NCBI RefSeq assembly: GCF_026339875.1
Contig: NZ_JAPEPZ010000001.1
Coordinates: 3,720,001 to 3,784,000, forward strand
Origin: Streptomyces sp. NBC_01571
GTDB taxonomy: Bacteria; Actinomycetota; Actinomycetes; Streptomycetales; Streptomycetaceae
Direction of reading: 5' to 3'
DNA length: 64,000 nt
Within the stretch, counting starts at the first letter, position 1; every line of letters begins with the position of its first letter. The notes below the pieces were generated by a model. It was not told the DNA's origin. It saw only the letters and a program-made list of their open reading frames with translations, and did not search any database. The translations under genes were made by a program, and so were the position numbers. Shown one piece after another: positions 9,991 to 18,696 of this stretch.

Positions 9991-10052
9991 GCACCCGACA
10001 GTAGACGCAGGTGGTGACGATCGGGGCTCGGAGGACCACCGCGAGCCCCGGT

Positions 10053-10967
10053 TCAGGTGGCGGCGAGCTCGCGTTCGGAAGCCGGCTCGGGGGTCGCGAG
10101 GGCCTGGTCGTAGCGGTGCAGGACCAGGCGGGCCATCGCCGGGTGGGCGCCCAGGGGTGCGGCGGCGATCCAGGGGGCGGCCTCGGCGCAGGCGGTGGCG
10201 AAGCGGCCGGGCGCGGTGAAGTAGGAGGCGACGGCGATGCGGTGGCGGCCGCGGGCGGCCATGGCCCGCACGGCGGCCGGGACGGTGGGCGCGGCGGCGG
10301 AGGCGTACGCCGCCACGACGGGGACGCCGAGGCGTTCGGCCAGCAGTCGGGCGGTCCGGCGGGTGTCGACGGCCGCTTCGGGGTCGCGGGAGCCGGCGGC
10401 GGCCAGCACGACACCGCTCGCCCGGCGGGCGGCGTCACTCGGCCGGGTGCGCCAGCCGGCCTCGACCAGCCGCTCGTACAGCGTCTCGACGAGCAGTGGG
10501 TGCGGGCCGAGCGGGGCGGCGACGCGGGCGCGCAGGCCCGGGACGGCCGCCGCGGCGTCGGGGACGTCCCGCTTGACGTGGTGGCCGCGGCTGAGCAGCA
10601 GGGGCACGAGGACCGCCCGGGGGTCCCGGTCCGTGTCGATCGAGGCGAGGGCGGCGGGCAGCAGCGGTTCGTCGAGCTCGATGTGACCGAGCCGCACGGA
10701 CAGGTGCGGGCGCAGCTCGCGGACCCGTTCGACGAGGGTGCGGACGGTGCCGAGCGCGCGCGGGTCGCGGCTGCCGTGCGCGACGAGCACGAGCGGCGGG
10801 GGCGCCGGGCGCCGCGTGCCGTTGAGCGAGACGAGACTGAGCTGACTGCCGAGCCGGCTGGTGATCGCGTTCATCAGTTGCGCCGTACTGTCGAGGGGGG
10901 CGCCCGGGAGCGGCCGGCCCCCGGTGCCGGTCGGGGACTCGTCGTGAAGGGGGTGCGACGCCGTCAT
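10053..10967 (-). CDS. Sirohydrochlorin chelatase family protein, two CbiX domains
   Basis: The 304-residue protein carries two CbiX/SirB-like halves. The first has [12 protein letters not shown] and [14 protein letters not shown], whose histidines bind the inserted metal. The second has [13 protein letters not shown] but lacks a clear matching histidine and may be structural. Enzymes of this class insert Fe or Co into sirohydrochlorin to make siroheme or a cobalamin precursor. Siroheme is the cofactor of the NirB nitrite reductase encoded 8 kb away, a plausible functional link but not an operon. The start is ATG at 10967. Confidence 0.85.
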   Translation of the reverse strand: MTASHPLHDESPTGTGGRPLPGAPLDSTAQLMNAITSRLGSQLSLVSLNGTRRPAPPPLVLVAHGSRDPRALGTVRTLVERVRELRPHLSVRLGHIELDEPLLPAALASIDTDRDPRAVLVPLLLSRGHHVKRDVPDAAAAVPGLRARVAAPLGPHPLLVETLYERLVEAGWRTRPSDAARRASGVVLAAAGSRDPEAAVDTRRTARLLAERLGVPVVAAYASAAAPTVPAAVRAMAARGRHRIAVASYFTAPGRFATACAEAAPWIAAAPLGAHPAMARLVLHRYDQALATPEPASERELAAT

Positions 10968-11193
10968 GGACTGATCGTGCCGGTAGGAGGTTGCCGCGCC
11001 GTTGCACCGGCATGACGGGGGTTTTCCGGGGGTTCACGGTGACGTGCGGCCGGTCCGTGAGGCTTCCGCACCCACGGGTCACCTCGCGCCGGGTGACCCC
11101 GGTCACCGCACCGCGCCGAACCGAACCGGCTCACGCTGCGTCCCCATCTGTCGAACGCCGCTGCGAGCCGACGCCATCTGGGGGACACCGATC
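10968..11193. promoter_or_regulatory. Divergent promoter region, cbiX-like gene / sanA-like gene
   Basis: This 226-base gap separates oppositely transcribed genes and must hold both promoters. I see no clear operator and no gene in it. Confidence 0.35.
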
Positions 11194-11913
11194 ATGCTGC
11201 GCCTGCCGCGCCCGAGCATCCGTAGACCGTTTCCCCGACAGCTCCCGCGGCTCCCGCGCACCCGCGCCGGGCAGCGCAGGGCGGTGCAGGTGGTCATGCT
11301 GCTGTGCGTTCTGGCGCTGCTTCCCGCGACCTGGCTGTACGTGGTGACGGGCGACCGGCTGCGGACCGCCGCGGACGTGCCGAGGACCGAGGTCGCGGTG
11401 GTGTTCGGGGCGGGTCTGTGGGCGGGCGAGCCGTCGCCGTACCTCGCGCACCGGCTGGACGCGGCGGCTCGGCTGTACCGGGCGGGGCGGATCGAGGTCG
11501 TGCTCGTCACCGGGGACAACAGCCGCGAGGACTACGACGAACCGGACGCGATGCGCGCGTATCTGACGAAGCACGGGGTACCGGACGGCCGGATCGTCAG
11601 CGACTACGCCGGGTTCGACACCTGGGACTCGTGCGTGCGGGCCCGGAAGATCTTCGGGGTCCACGAGGCGGTGCTGATCAGCCAGGGGTTCCACATCCGG
11701 CGGGCCGTCGCGCTGTGCCGGGCGGCGGGGGTGCGCTCGTACGGCGTCGGGGTCGACGCCAAGCACGACGCCACCTGGTACTACGGGGGTGCGCGCGAGG
11801 TGTTCGCGGCGGGCAAGGCCCTGCTGGACGTGGTGTTCGAGCCCGACCCGCGGTTCCTCGGGCGGAAGGAGCCCGGGGTGGCGCGGGCGCTGGCGGCTGC
11901 GGGCGAACGGTGA
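11194..11913 (+). CDS. SanA/YdcF (DUF218) family membrane-anchored envelope protein
   Basis: The 239-residue protein has a basic N-terminus, one transmembrane segment at about residues 30-51, then a SanA/ElyC/YdcF-type domain with AVVFGAGLWAGEPSP, VLVTGDNSREDYDEPDAM and VLISQGFHIRRAV. In E. coli SanA is linked to vancomycin exclusion and envelope integrity; the reaction is not settled. ATG at 11194 is chosen because GGGGGA precedes it; an upstream in-frame start at 11002 would add residues unlike the family. Its stop overlaps the GTG of the next gene (GTGA), suggesting coupling. Confidence 0.85.
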   Translation: MLRLPRPSIRRPFPRQLPRLPRTRAGQRRAVQVVMLLCVLALLPATWLYVVTGDRLRTAADVPRTEVAVVFGAGLWAGEPSPYLAHRLDAAARLYRAGRIEVVLVTGDNSREDYDEPDAMRAYLTKHGVPDGRIVSDYAGFDTWDSCVRARKIFGVHEAVLISQGFHIRRAVALCRAAGVRSYGVGVDAKHDATWYYGGAREVFAAGKALLDVVFEPDPRFLGRKEPGVARALAAAGER

Positions 11914-13415
11914 TCCCCGCCGACCTGACGCCCGCGGAGTGCCGGGTCCGGGACGCCTTCCCGCTCGGCGAGGGCGTCGACTTCCGCGAGAGCCCCGACG
12001 AGGATCCCGCGGGCGGGGCCTCCTGGGGACCGGAGCGGACCGTGCGCGCCGAGGTGCTGCGGGCGCTCCTGATCGGCGGAGCCGCCCGGGACGGCGAGAT
12101 AGCCGGCCTGAGACTGAGCGGAGCGCGCGTCACCGGGCGGCTGGACCTCACCTACGGGACGGTCGACCACCCCGTACGGCTGCGGTTCTGCCACTTCGAG
12201 CAGGACCCGAACCTGTACGGGGCGCGGCTGCGCAACCTGGTGCTGAGCGACTCGGTGCTGCCCGGACTCACCGCGGGCACCCTGCGGGTGGAGGGGGTGC
12301 TGCGGCTCAGCTGCTGCCGTGTCGCCGGACAGGTACGGCTCCAGGGCGCGAAGATCTCGGGCGCCGTCTTCCTGAACGGGGCGCGGCTCGGCACGCCCCC
12401 GGACCCGGACGCTCCGGACCGGGATCCCGGGGCGCCCGAGGCGTCCGCGGAACCGGCCCTCCAGCTCAACCACGCCGAGGTCGGCACCGACGTGTGGGCC
12501 GTCGGTCTCGTCGCCCACGGCCAGGTCCGGCTGAACGGGGCGACCCTGGGCGGGCAGTTGAACCTCGACGACGCCGAGCTGCACGCGCCGGGCGGCACCG
12601 CGCTGCACGCCGAGACACTGTCGGTCGGCACCGATCTGCGGGCCATGGGGCTGCGCGCCCACGGGCGGGTCAACCTCAGCGGTGCCAGGATTCCCCACCA
12701 GCTCAACCTTGCCTACGCCCGGCTGTCGAACCCCGGGGGACCCGCCCTGCGGGCCACCAGCTGTGTCGTCGGCGAGCTGTGGCTGCGCGAGGCCGCCCCG
12801 ATCGTGGGCACGGTCAATCTGCGCCGTTCCCAGCTGGACCTGCTGCACGTCCCTCCGGAGACCTGGCCCGGCCGGGTGCGCATCGACGGCCTCAGTTACC
12901 GCACCCTCGCCCCGCACCTGCCCGCCGAGCTGCGGCTGCCGCTGCTGGAACGCGAGGAGTCCGGCTATCTTCCGTACGCCTACGAGCAGTTGGCCGCCGC
13001 TTACCGGACCGTGGGGGACGACGCCGCCGCGCGTACGGTGCAGCTGGCCAAGCTCCGGCGGCACCGCGGGACGCTGCCACGCCCCGCCCGGTTCTGGGGC
13101 CATCTGCAGGACGCGACCGTCGGGTACGGCTTCCGGCCGATGCGTGCCGCCGGCTGGCTGCTGCTCCTGCTGTGCACGGGCGCGGTCGCCTTCGCGCTGC
13201 ACCACCCGGCCGCCCTGAAGCCGGCCGAGGCGCCCGGTTTCAATCCCCTCGTCTACACCCTCGACCTGCTGCTGCCCCTGGTCGACTTCGGGCAGGAGAC
13301 GGCCTTCGCGCCGCGCGGCGGGTACCAGTGGCTCTCGTACCTGCTGATCGCCACCGGCTGGATCCTGGCGACGACGATCGCGGCGGGCGTCACCCGCTCC
13401 CTCAACCGGCAGTAG
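11910..13415 (+). CDS. Pentapeptide-like repeat membrane protein
   Basis: This 501-residue protein begins with a GTG that overlaps the preceding stop. Residues about 60-330 consist of repeated short strands of the form L-x-GA-x-V-x-G-x-L-x-L (for example LSGARVTGRLDL and LNGATLGGQLNL), which suggests a right-handed beta-helix or pentapeptide-like fold. A conserved segment near 365-395 (YLPYAYEQLAAAYRTVG) follows, then two transmembrane helices around 415-435 and 475-495. Homologues in Streptomyces are often labelled membrane-associated oxidoreductase, but I see no nucleotide- or cofactor-binding motif to support an enzyme. It may act in the envelope together with the SanA-like protein. Confidence 0.75.
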   Translation: MIPADLTPAECRVRDAFPLGEGVDFRESPDEDPAGGASWGPERTVRAEVLRALLIGGAARDGEIAGLRLSGARVTGRLDLTYGTVDHPVRLRFCHFEQDPNLYGARLRNLVLSDSVLPGLTAGTLRVEGVLRLSCCRVAGQVRLQGAKISGAVFLNGARLGTPPDPDAPDRDPGAPEASAEPALQLNHAEVGTDVWAVGLVAHGQVRLNGATLGGQLNLDDAELHAPGGTALHAETLSVGTDLRAMGLRAHGRVNLSGARIPHQLNLAYARLSNPGGPALRATSCVVGELWLREAAPIVGTVNLRRSQLDLLHVPPETWPGRVRIDGLSYRTLAPHLPAELRLPLLEREESGYLPYAYEQLAAAYRTVGDDAAARTVQLAKLRRHRGTLPRPARFWGHLQDATVGYGFRPMRAAGWLLLLLCTGAVAFALHHPAALKPAEAPGFNPLVYTLDLLLPLVDFGQETAFAPRGGYQWLSYLLIATGWILATTIAAGVTRSLNRQ

Positions 13416-13488
13416 CCGACGGCGGATGCCGGTCGCGCGCCGCGCCCGGCGCACCGCTCGCTCCCGCCCGCGCCGACGGCGGATGCCG

Positions 13489-13926
13489 TCACCGCGTACG
13501 CCGACGCTCCCGCCAGTCCCCGCCGGGGACGAGCCGGCCGTGGGCGCGCAGCCGGGCGGCGACGGCGGGGGCGGCCAGGTACACCCAGGCCCGCGTGGCC
13601 GTGCCGTCCGCGCGGGTCACGTCCCGGACCACCCGCTCGTACAGGTTGCGGGGGTCGCCCGGCACGTACTCCTCCAGCCTGTCGAGCGCGCCGAGCAGTT
13701 CCGCGTACGTCTCGGGCAGCGCCGTGACCAGCTCCCCGCGCACGACACCGTCGGGCTCCTCGACGGCGTACGGGTACCCGGGTCCGTCGTACAGCACGAT
13801 CCCCCGCATCCTTCCGGGCTGTTCGGACCGCGTCCGTCCGCGCAGGAACAGGTCGTGGTTGTGCTCGCCGGGGCGCAGGGTGCCGTAGACGAAGAAGGGC
13901 AGCCGTCCCCCGTCCGTGACGCTCAA
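13489..13926 (-). CDS. Gamma-glutamylcyclotransferase (AIG2-like) family protein
   Basis: The 145-residue protein has the family hallmark FFVYGTLRPGEHNH at its N-terminus (the YGTL loop binds the gamma-glutamyl group) and an acidic LDRLEEY near residue 90 that supplies the catalytic Glu. Family members release 5-oxoproline from gamma-glutamyl amines or dipeptides. The gene converges on the upstream repeat protein with 73 bases between them and lies divergent from the metalloprotease. The true substrate is unknown. Confidence 0.85.
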   Translation of the reverse strand: MSVTDGGRLPFFVYGTLRPGEHNHDLFLRGRTRSEQPGRMRGIVLYDGPGYPYAVEEPDGVVRGELVTALPETYAELLGALDRLEEYVPGDPRNLYERVVRDVTRADGTATRAWVYLAAPAVAARLRAHGRLVPGGDWRERRRTR

Positions 13927-14188
13927 AAGTCCGTCCCTCCCTCGTTCCCGGGTTGTCCCGGCGCCGCTCCGGACGTGGTCACCACCGTCGTTCCTGTGGG
14001 CGTTCCGGGGACGTTCCGGCCGCCGTCTCCATGATCGTCTCTCATTCGTGAGGGCTCGGAAACGATTCTCTGCACACGCGCCGCAACCACGTATGCGCTA
14101 TGGACATGACATGTCATGGACCTTTAAATCTGAACGGACATCAGCGCCCCCCACACACGCGCCAGAGCGTGCCTCCCCGAGGAGACCG
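13927..14188. promoter_or_regulatory. Divergent upstream region of the M4 protease, with a 14-bp palindrome
   Basis: The palindrome CATGACATGTCATG is perfect at 14105-14118, 71 bases before the protease start, in a locally AT-richer stretch. It is a good candidate operator for a dimeric regulator of the secreted protease. The rest of the gap shows nothing I can name. Confidence 0.4.
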
Positions 14189-15838
14189 ATGAGTCGGAAC
14201 CGGATACGGCCCACCCGAGGTTCCCGTCTGGCCGCCGCCGGGGTGGCCGCCGCCACCACCGCCCTGCTGGCGACCGCCCTCACTCCCCCCGCCGACGCGG
14301 CCGACCGGCCGAGCCGGGCCACCGCGATCGGCGACGCGGCGGCGGCCCTCGTGCACGAGGCCGCCCGACTGGGCCTGACCTCTGCCGAGGGCACCAGCGT
14401 GCGCGATGTCGTCATCGACGCGGACGGCAGCCGGCATGTGCGCTACGACCGCACCTACCACCGACTCCCGGTGCTCGGCGGCGACTTCGTGGTCCATCTC
14501 GCCCCGAACGGCTCCTACCGCGGCGCGAACCGGGCCACCGCCCGCGACCTCGCCGTCCCCACCACGACACCCGCGCTCTCCGCATCGAAGGCCGCCGGCC
14601 TGGCCGCCAACGCGCTGCGCGCCGCACACGTCGGCCAGACCCTGAAGAAGGTGACGGCCAGGCCGAAGCTGGTGGTCGACGCCCTGCACGGCGCGCCCCG
14701 ACTGGCCTGGCGCACCGACGTGATGGGCCAGGACTCCCTGGGCAACCCGGTCGCCCGCGCGGTGCTGACCGACGCCCGCACCGGCCGGCAGATCGACGCC
14801 TGGGACAGCATCGAGACGGCGACCGGTACCGGCCGGTCGCTCTACAGCGGCTCGGTCCCGCTGGAGACCACGCCGTCCGGATCGGCGTACCAGCTCAAGG
14901 ACCCCACGCGGGGGAACACCTACACGGGCGACGCGGCCAACAAGACGGACCTGTGCATCCTCGGCATCTGCATCAGCCGGGCCCCGGCGACCCTCTTCAC
15001 GGACGCCGACAACCACTGGGGCAGCGGGGCGGCCTCGGACCGCGCCTCGGCCGCGGTCGACGCCCAGTACGGCACGGACGCGACCTGGGACTACTACAAG
15101 GACGTGCACGGACGGAACGGCATCGCGGGCGACGGCAAGGGCTCGTACAACCGCGTGCACTACGGCAGCAACTACAACAACGCCTTCTGGGACGACAGTT
15201 GCTTCTGCATGACGTACGGGGACGGCGACGGCACGACGTTCGGCCCCCTCGTCGCGCTGGACGTGGCCGGTCACGAGATGTCCCACGGCGTCACCTCGAA
15301 GACGGCGGCGCTGACGTACTCGGGCGAGTCCGGCGGTCTCAACGAGGCGACCTCCGACATCTTCGGCACGCTGGTGGAGTTCCACGCGCACAACGCCACC
15401 GACCCCGGTGACTACCTGATCGGCGAGAAGGTCGTGCGTTCCGGGTTCGGCAAGCCGGCCCTGCGTTTCATGGACCGGCCCTCCAAGGACGGCAACTCGG
15501 CGGACTGCTGGAGTTCGTCGGTGGGGAACCTCGACGTCCACTACTCGTCCGGTGTGGCGAACCACTTCGCGTACCTGCTCGCCGAGGGCAGCGGCGCGAG
15601 TACCGTCAACGGCGTCTCCTACAACAGCCCGACCTGCAACGGCGCCACGGTCACCGGCATCGGCCGGGACAAGCTCGGCGCGATCTGGTACCGGGCGCTG
15701 ACGGTCTACATGACGTCCTCGACCAACTACGCGGGCGCGCGGACGGCGACACTGAACGCGGCGAAGGATCTGTACGGCGCGGGGAGCACGGAGTACGACG
15801 CGGTGGCGGCGGCGTGGTCCGCCGTGTCCGTGGGCTGA
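14189..15838 (+). CDS. Secreted M4 (thermolysin-type) neutral metalloprotease
   Basis: This is a 549-residue preproenzyme. A signal peptide covers about residues 1-37 with an alanine-rich h-region, an FTP/PepSY-type propeptide runs to about 220, and the catalytic domain follows. Zinc ligands and catalytic residues fit thermolysin spacing: H362-E363-x-x-H366 in GHEMSH, E386 in GGLNEATSD (20 residues after the second His, as in thermolysin), and H451 in DVHYSSGVANHF. GAGGAG precedes the ATG at 14189; upstream in-frame codons are not protein-like. It probably feeds on extracellular protein. A GC-rich hairpin follows its stop. Confidence 0.95.
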   Translation: MSRNRIRPTRGSRLAAAGVAAATTALLATALTPPADAADRPSRATAIGDAAAALVHEAARLGLTSAEGTSVRDVVIDADGSRHVRYDRTYHRLPVLGGDFVVHLAPNGSYRGANRATARDLAVPTTTPALSASKAAGLAANALRAAHVGQTLKKVTARPKLVVDALHGAPRLAWRTDVMGQDSLGNPVARAVLTDARTGRQIDAWDSIETATGTGRSLYSGSVPLETTPSGSAYQLKDPTRGNTYTGDAANKTDLCILGICISRAPATLFTDADNHWGSGAASDRASAAVDAQYGTDATWDYYKDVHGRNGIAGDGKGSYNRVHYGSNYNNAFWDDSCFCMTYGDGDGTTFGPLVALDVAGHEMSHGVTSKTAALTYSGESGGLNEATSDIFGTLVEFHAHNATDPGDYLIGEKVVRSGFGKPALRFMDRPSKDGNSADCWSSSVGNLDVHYSSGVANHFAYLLAEGSGASTVNGVSYNSPTCNGATVTGIGRDKLGAIWYRALTVYMTSSTNYAGARTATLNAAKDLYGAGSTEYDAVAAAWSAVSVG

Positions 15839-15842
15839 CGCG

Positions 15843-15864
15843 CCGGGCCGTACACCCGGCCCGG
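15843..15864 (+). terminator. Hairpin after the M4 protease gene
   Basis: CCGGGCC pairs exactly with GGCCCGG around an eight-base loop, starting five bases after the TGA stop. Confidence 0.5.
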
Positions 15865-15909
15865 GTACCGTCCGGTCCCGTCGACGCCGAGCCGGCGCCG
15901 TGTCCTGCC

Positions 15910-16019
15910 GTCGGGGCCGGACGCCCGTGCCGTCAGGGCCGGACGCCCGTGCCGTCAGGGCCTGGCGCCCGTCCCTGTCGGGGCCGGGCGCCCGTCTCGT
16001 CGGGGCCGGACGCCGTCAC
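15910..16019. repeat. Five tandem copies of a 22-bp GC-rich unit
   Basis: Units near the consensus GTCGGGGCCGGACGCCCGTG plus two bases start at 15910, 15932, 15954, 15977 and 15999. One unit is 23 bases and the last is incomplete. They fill much of the 432-base gap between the protease and the sortase-partner gene. I see no open frame that would make them coding. They may form nested hairpins or be a simple slippage repeat. Confidence 0.7.
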
Positions 16020-16270
16020 CCGTTCACCATCACCCTCCCCCCTTCGGACCCCCGCTTCCCCCCACGTTCGCCCCACACCGTTGACCTGCCGAAACGGTCT
16101 CCGATCCCCCCGTTCGGCCCTCTCGTACACCACCCGTTCACCACACCTCCGGTCTTTCCCCGGCAAGCGGGCCCCCACCGATGCCACTTACCTCGGAAGG
16201 GCAGGGGCACGACCGACGCAGCGGCACTTGGGGGTGCCGCGGGCCGCGCCCCCTCGGAGGAGCAGCAACC

Positions 16271-16798
16271 ATGCGACGCACAGCCCGTCTGGTGACCGGT
16301 ACCGCGTTCGCCGTCGCCGCCGCGGCCCTCACCGCCGTACCCGCGTACGGCGGGAGCACCGTGAGTCTGGAGGTGTCCCCCTCCACCGCGCTGCCAGGTC
16401 ACGACATCGCCGTCAGCACGGAGGCGTGCGGCACGAACGGTGCCGCCACGGGTGACGCCAGCGCGGTCGGCGCCGGCACCTTCATGCTCGCCGCCGGCAC
16501 GCACGAGAACGACGCGGTCGGCCGGTTCCGGGTGCCGCCCAGCGCGCAGCCGGGGACGTACGAGATCGTCGCGAAATGCTCCCGCGGCACGCTGGTCACC
16601 GGCGATCTGACCGTGACGATGACCGCGGCGGCCTCGTCGCGCGACCAGGTCCAGCCGCGCGGGCATGTGAACACGGGCGTCGGTGGCGCACTCGGCACCG
16701 ACCCCACGAGGACCGCGGCGGGAGTGGCGGCACTGGCCGTCGCCGCCGCGGGCGGTACCTGGCTCCTGCATCGCCGGGCGAGAGGCGACGGGATCTGA
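16271..16798 (+). CDS. Secreted, C-terminally anchored protein, candidate class F sortase partner
   Basis: The 175-residue protein has an N-terminal signal peptide (about residues 1-31), a small beta-rich extracellular domain with two cysteines (EACGTN and AKCSRG), a linker containing GHVNTGVGGALGTD, a C-terminal hydrophobic segment around 153-168 and the basic tail HRRARGDG. That layout resembles sortase substrates, but no LPXTG is present. It lies 160 bases upstream of a class F sortase on the same strand, as is common in Streptomyces. ATG at 16271 follows GGAGGAG. Its biochemical role is unknown. Confidence 0.75.
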   Translation: MRRTARLVTGTAFAVAAAALTAVPAYGGSTVSLEVSPSTALPGHDIAVSTEACGTNGAATGDASAVGAGTFMLAAGTHENDAVGRFRVPPSAQPGTYEIVAKCSRGTLVTGDLTVTMTAAASSRDQVQPRGHVNTGVGGALGTDPTRTAAGVAALAVAAAGGTWLLHRRARGDGI

Positions 16799-16958
16799 CG
16801 GACACCCTCCGCTGTCCGTCCGCAGGTACCGCCGTCCCCTCCCCCTCCGTGGCCCGACGCCCCTCGCGGCCCGGAGGGGGACGGGGACCCACCCACCCCC
16901 GAGCGACACCCCGAGGCAGCCCGGAATGGACCCCTGCCTCCCCCGAGAGGAGGCTCCA

Positions 16959-17603
16959 GTGCACCGGATACCCAAGGCCGGTCGCCCCGGCAGCGTCGGC
17001 AACACCGTCATAGCGTCCGTCACCGTGGTCGCCCTCTGCTCGGGCGTCTGGCTGGTGCGCAGCGGCACCGAGGGCCATCCGCCGCCCCAGCCCTCCGCCG
17101 CCCAGTCGGGCACCGGCAGCGCCGCCCGGCAGTCCGTCCCCGCGCTCCGCCACTCCCCGCCCGAACGGATCCGCATACCCTCGATAGGCGTGAACGCCCC
17201 GCTGATGGGCCTCGGCCTCACCCCCCAGGGCAGTCTGGACGTCCCGCCCGCCGAGGAGAAGAACCTCGCGGGCTGGTACGAGGCCGGCACCACGCCCGGT
17301 GAGCGCGGCACCGCCATCGTCGCCGGCCATGTCGACAACACCGAGGGACCGGCCGTCTTCTACGACCTCGGCGCCCTGCACAAGGGCAGCGCCATCGACG
17401 TGGCGCGCCGCGACGGCGGCACCGCGCACTTCACCGTCGACGCCGTCGAGGTGTACGACGCCCGTGACTTCCCCGACGACAAGGTGTACGGGGCCGCGTC
17501 CCGCCCCGAACTGCGTGTCATCACCTGTGGCGGCGGCTATTCGAGGACGACGGGTTACCAGGGCAACGTGGTCGTCTTCGCCCACCTGACCGGCGGCAGC
17601 TGA
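16959..17603 (+). CDS. Class F sortase
   Basis: The 214-residue protein has an N-terminal transmembrane anchor (about residues 12-30), a proline/serine-rich stalk, and a sortase domain with His124 in VAGHVDN and Cys190 in VITCGGGYS; Arg196 follows closely. These give the His-Cys-Arg set expected of a sortase acting outside the membrane. Class F enzymes are the actinobacterial single-domain group. GAGGAGG precedes the GTG start. The immediate upstream gene is the likely partner, though its sorting signal is not canonical. Confidence 0.9.
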   Translation: MHRIPKAGRPGSVGNTVIASVTVVALCSGVWLVRSGTEGHPPPQPSAAQSGTGSAARQSVPALRHSPPERIRIPSIGVNAPLMGLGLTPQGSLDVPPAEEKNLAGWYEAGTTPGERGTAIVAGHVDNTEGPAVFYDLGALHKGSAIDVARRDGGTAHFTVDAVEVYDARDFPDDKVYGAASRPELRVITCGGGYSRTTGYQGNVVVFAHLTGGS

Positions 17604-17643
17604 CCCGCGGGCGGCCGGCACGGGTCCGGCCGGAGCGCCGGCC

Positions 17644-18426
17644 TCAGGCCAGCCACTGCTGGTACGCCAGGTTCGCGACCAGCGCGAACACCACCGTCAG
17701 CAGGACCACCCGGACGAAGCCGCTGCCCCGCTTCAGCGCTGTGTGCGCCCCGACGGTGCCGCCGACGAGGTTGAAGACCGCCATCAGCGCGGCCAGTTGC
17801 CAGTACACCGTGCCCTTCCAGGCGAAGGTCGCGAGGGCGCCCGCGTTGGTGCAGCAGTTGACGATCTTGGCGGTGGCGGAGGCGGTGACCAGGTCGAGGT
17901 GGAGCAGCGCGGTGAGGGCGAGGACGAGGAAGGTGCCCGTGCCGGGGCCGATGAGCCCGTCGTAGAAGCCGATACCGAGGCCCGCGAGACCGATCGCGGC
18001 GAGCACGCGGCGCGGCGGGACGGGCTCGGCGGAGGGCGCGGTGCCGAAGGCGGGGCGCAGGATGACGAACGTCCCGACGCCGACCAGGACCACCATGACG
18101 ACCGGCTTCAGGACGTCCGTGCTCATCCCGGCGGCCACGAAGGCTCCGCCGGTGGAGCCTGCGAGCGCCGCGAGACCGATCCGGACGGCCAGCCGCACGT
18201 CGACGGGCGCCTTGCGCGCGTACGTCACCGCCGCGCCGCTCGTCCCGACGATCGCGACCGCCTTGTTGGTACCGAGCGCGTACGCCGCCGGGGCGCCGCC
18301 CGGCAGTCCGAGCAGCAGCGCGGGCAGCAGGAGCAGTCCGCCGCCGCCCACCACGGCGTCGATCCATCCCGCCGCGAGGGAGGCGAGGCACAGCACAACG
18401 ACCATGGTCAGCGATATGTCGGGCAT
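17644..18426 (-). CDS. TauE/SafE family membrane permease
   Basis: The 260-residue protein has about eight hydrophobic segments and the family's repeated glycine-rich motif: AGWIDAVVGGGGLLLLPALL near residues 19-38 and GFYDGLIGPGTGTFLVLAL near 150-170. Members export sulfite, sulfoacetate or other small organic anions; the substrate here is unknown. ATG at 18426 opens the conserved first helix. It is divergent from nirB and faces the sortase gene with only 40 bases between stops. Confidence 0.88.
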   Translation of the reverse strand: MPDISLTMVVVLCLASLAAGWIDAVVGGGGLLLLPALLLGLPGGAPAAYALGTNKAVAIVGTSGAAVTYARKAPVDVRLAVRIGLAALAGSTGGAFVAAGMSTDVLKPVVMVVLVGVGTFVILRPAFGTAPSAEPVPPRRVLAAIGLAGLGIGFYDGLIGPGTGTFLVLALTALLHLDLVTASATAKIVNCCTNAGALATFAWKGTVYWQLAALMAVFNLVGGTVGAHTALKRGSGFVRVVLLTVVFALVANLAYQQWLA

Positions 18427-18552
18427 GATCGCGACCTTATGAAGGGGATGGATGTGCCGTCCATGGAATTGGGCGTCTTCTGAGATTCGGCTGCTGGTGC
18501 CGAGCGCCGCGGGACCGCCCCGCGCCCGTCGGTGACGCGTGTCGGACGACGG

Positions 18553-18621
18553 CACCCGCCGGTGCGCGGCAGGAGGCGACACCCACCGGTGCACGGCGCC
18601 CGGCGACGACACCCACCGGTG
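18553..18621. repeat. Three direct repeats of CACCC(A/G)CCGGTG
   Basis: Copies at 18553-18564, 18580-18591 and 18610-18621 are 27 and 30 bases apart, close to three helical turns. Each ends in the self-complementary CACCGGTG or a one-base variant. They may be regulator sites or a local slippage product. Confidence 0.5.
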
Positions 18622-18696
18622 GCGCCCGTGGGACGGCCGTGGGGCGGGACCCTCACAACCGGCCGCCGCCTCCGCTGAGATCAGCGTTCCGCCCGG

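Larger units (their letters stand above)
15839..16270. other. 432-base intergenic region before the sortase pair
   Basis: Besides the terminator and the tandem repeat, the remaining part (16020-16270) is C-rich and should contain the promoter of the sortase-partner gene. I see no gene here. Confidence 0.4.

Noticed and set aside
11304..11909. Upstream extension of the repeat membrane protein
   Set aside because: It lies inside the SanA-like gene in another frame; GTG at 11910 overlaps that gene's stop as in coupled pairs.
13916..14188. N-terminal extension of the M4 protease
   Set aside because: It would place non-protein-like sequence before a clear signal peptide; GAGGAG precedes the ATG at 14189.
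15910..16019. Possible CRISPR array
   Set aside because: The 22-bp units are directly adjacent with no spacers, and no cas genes are present.
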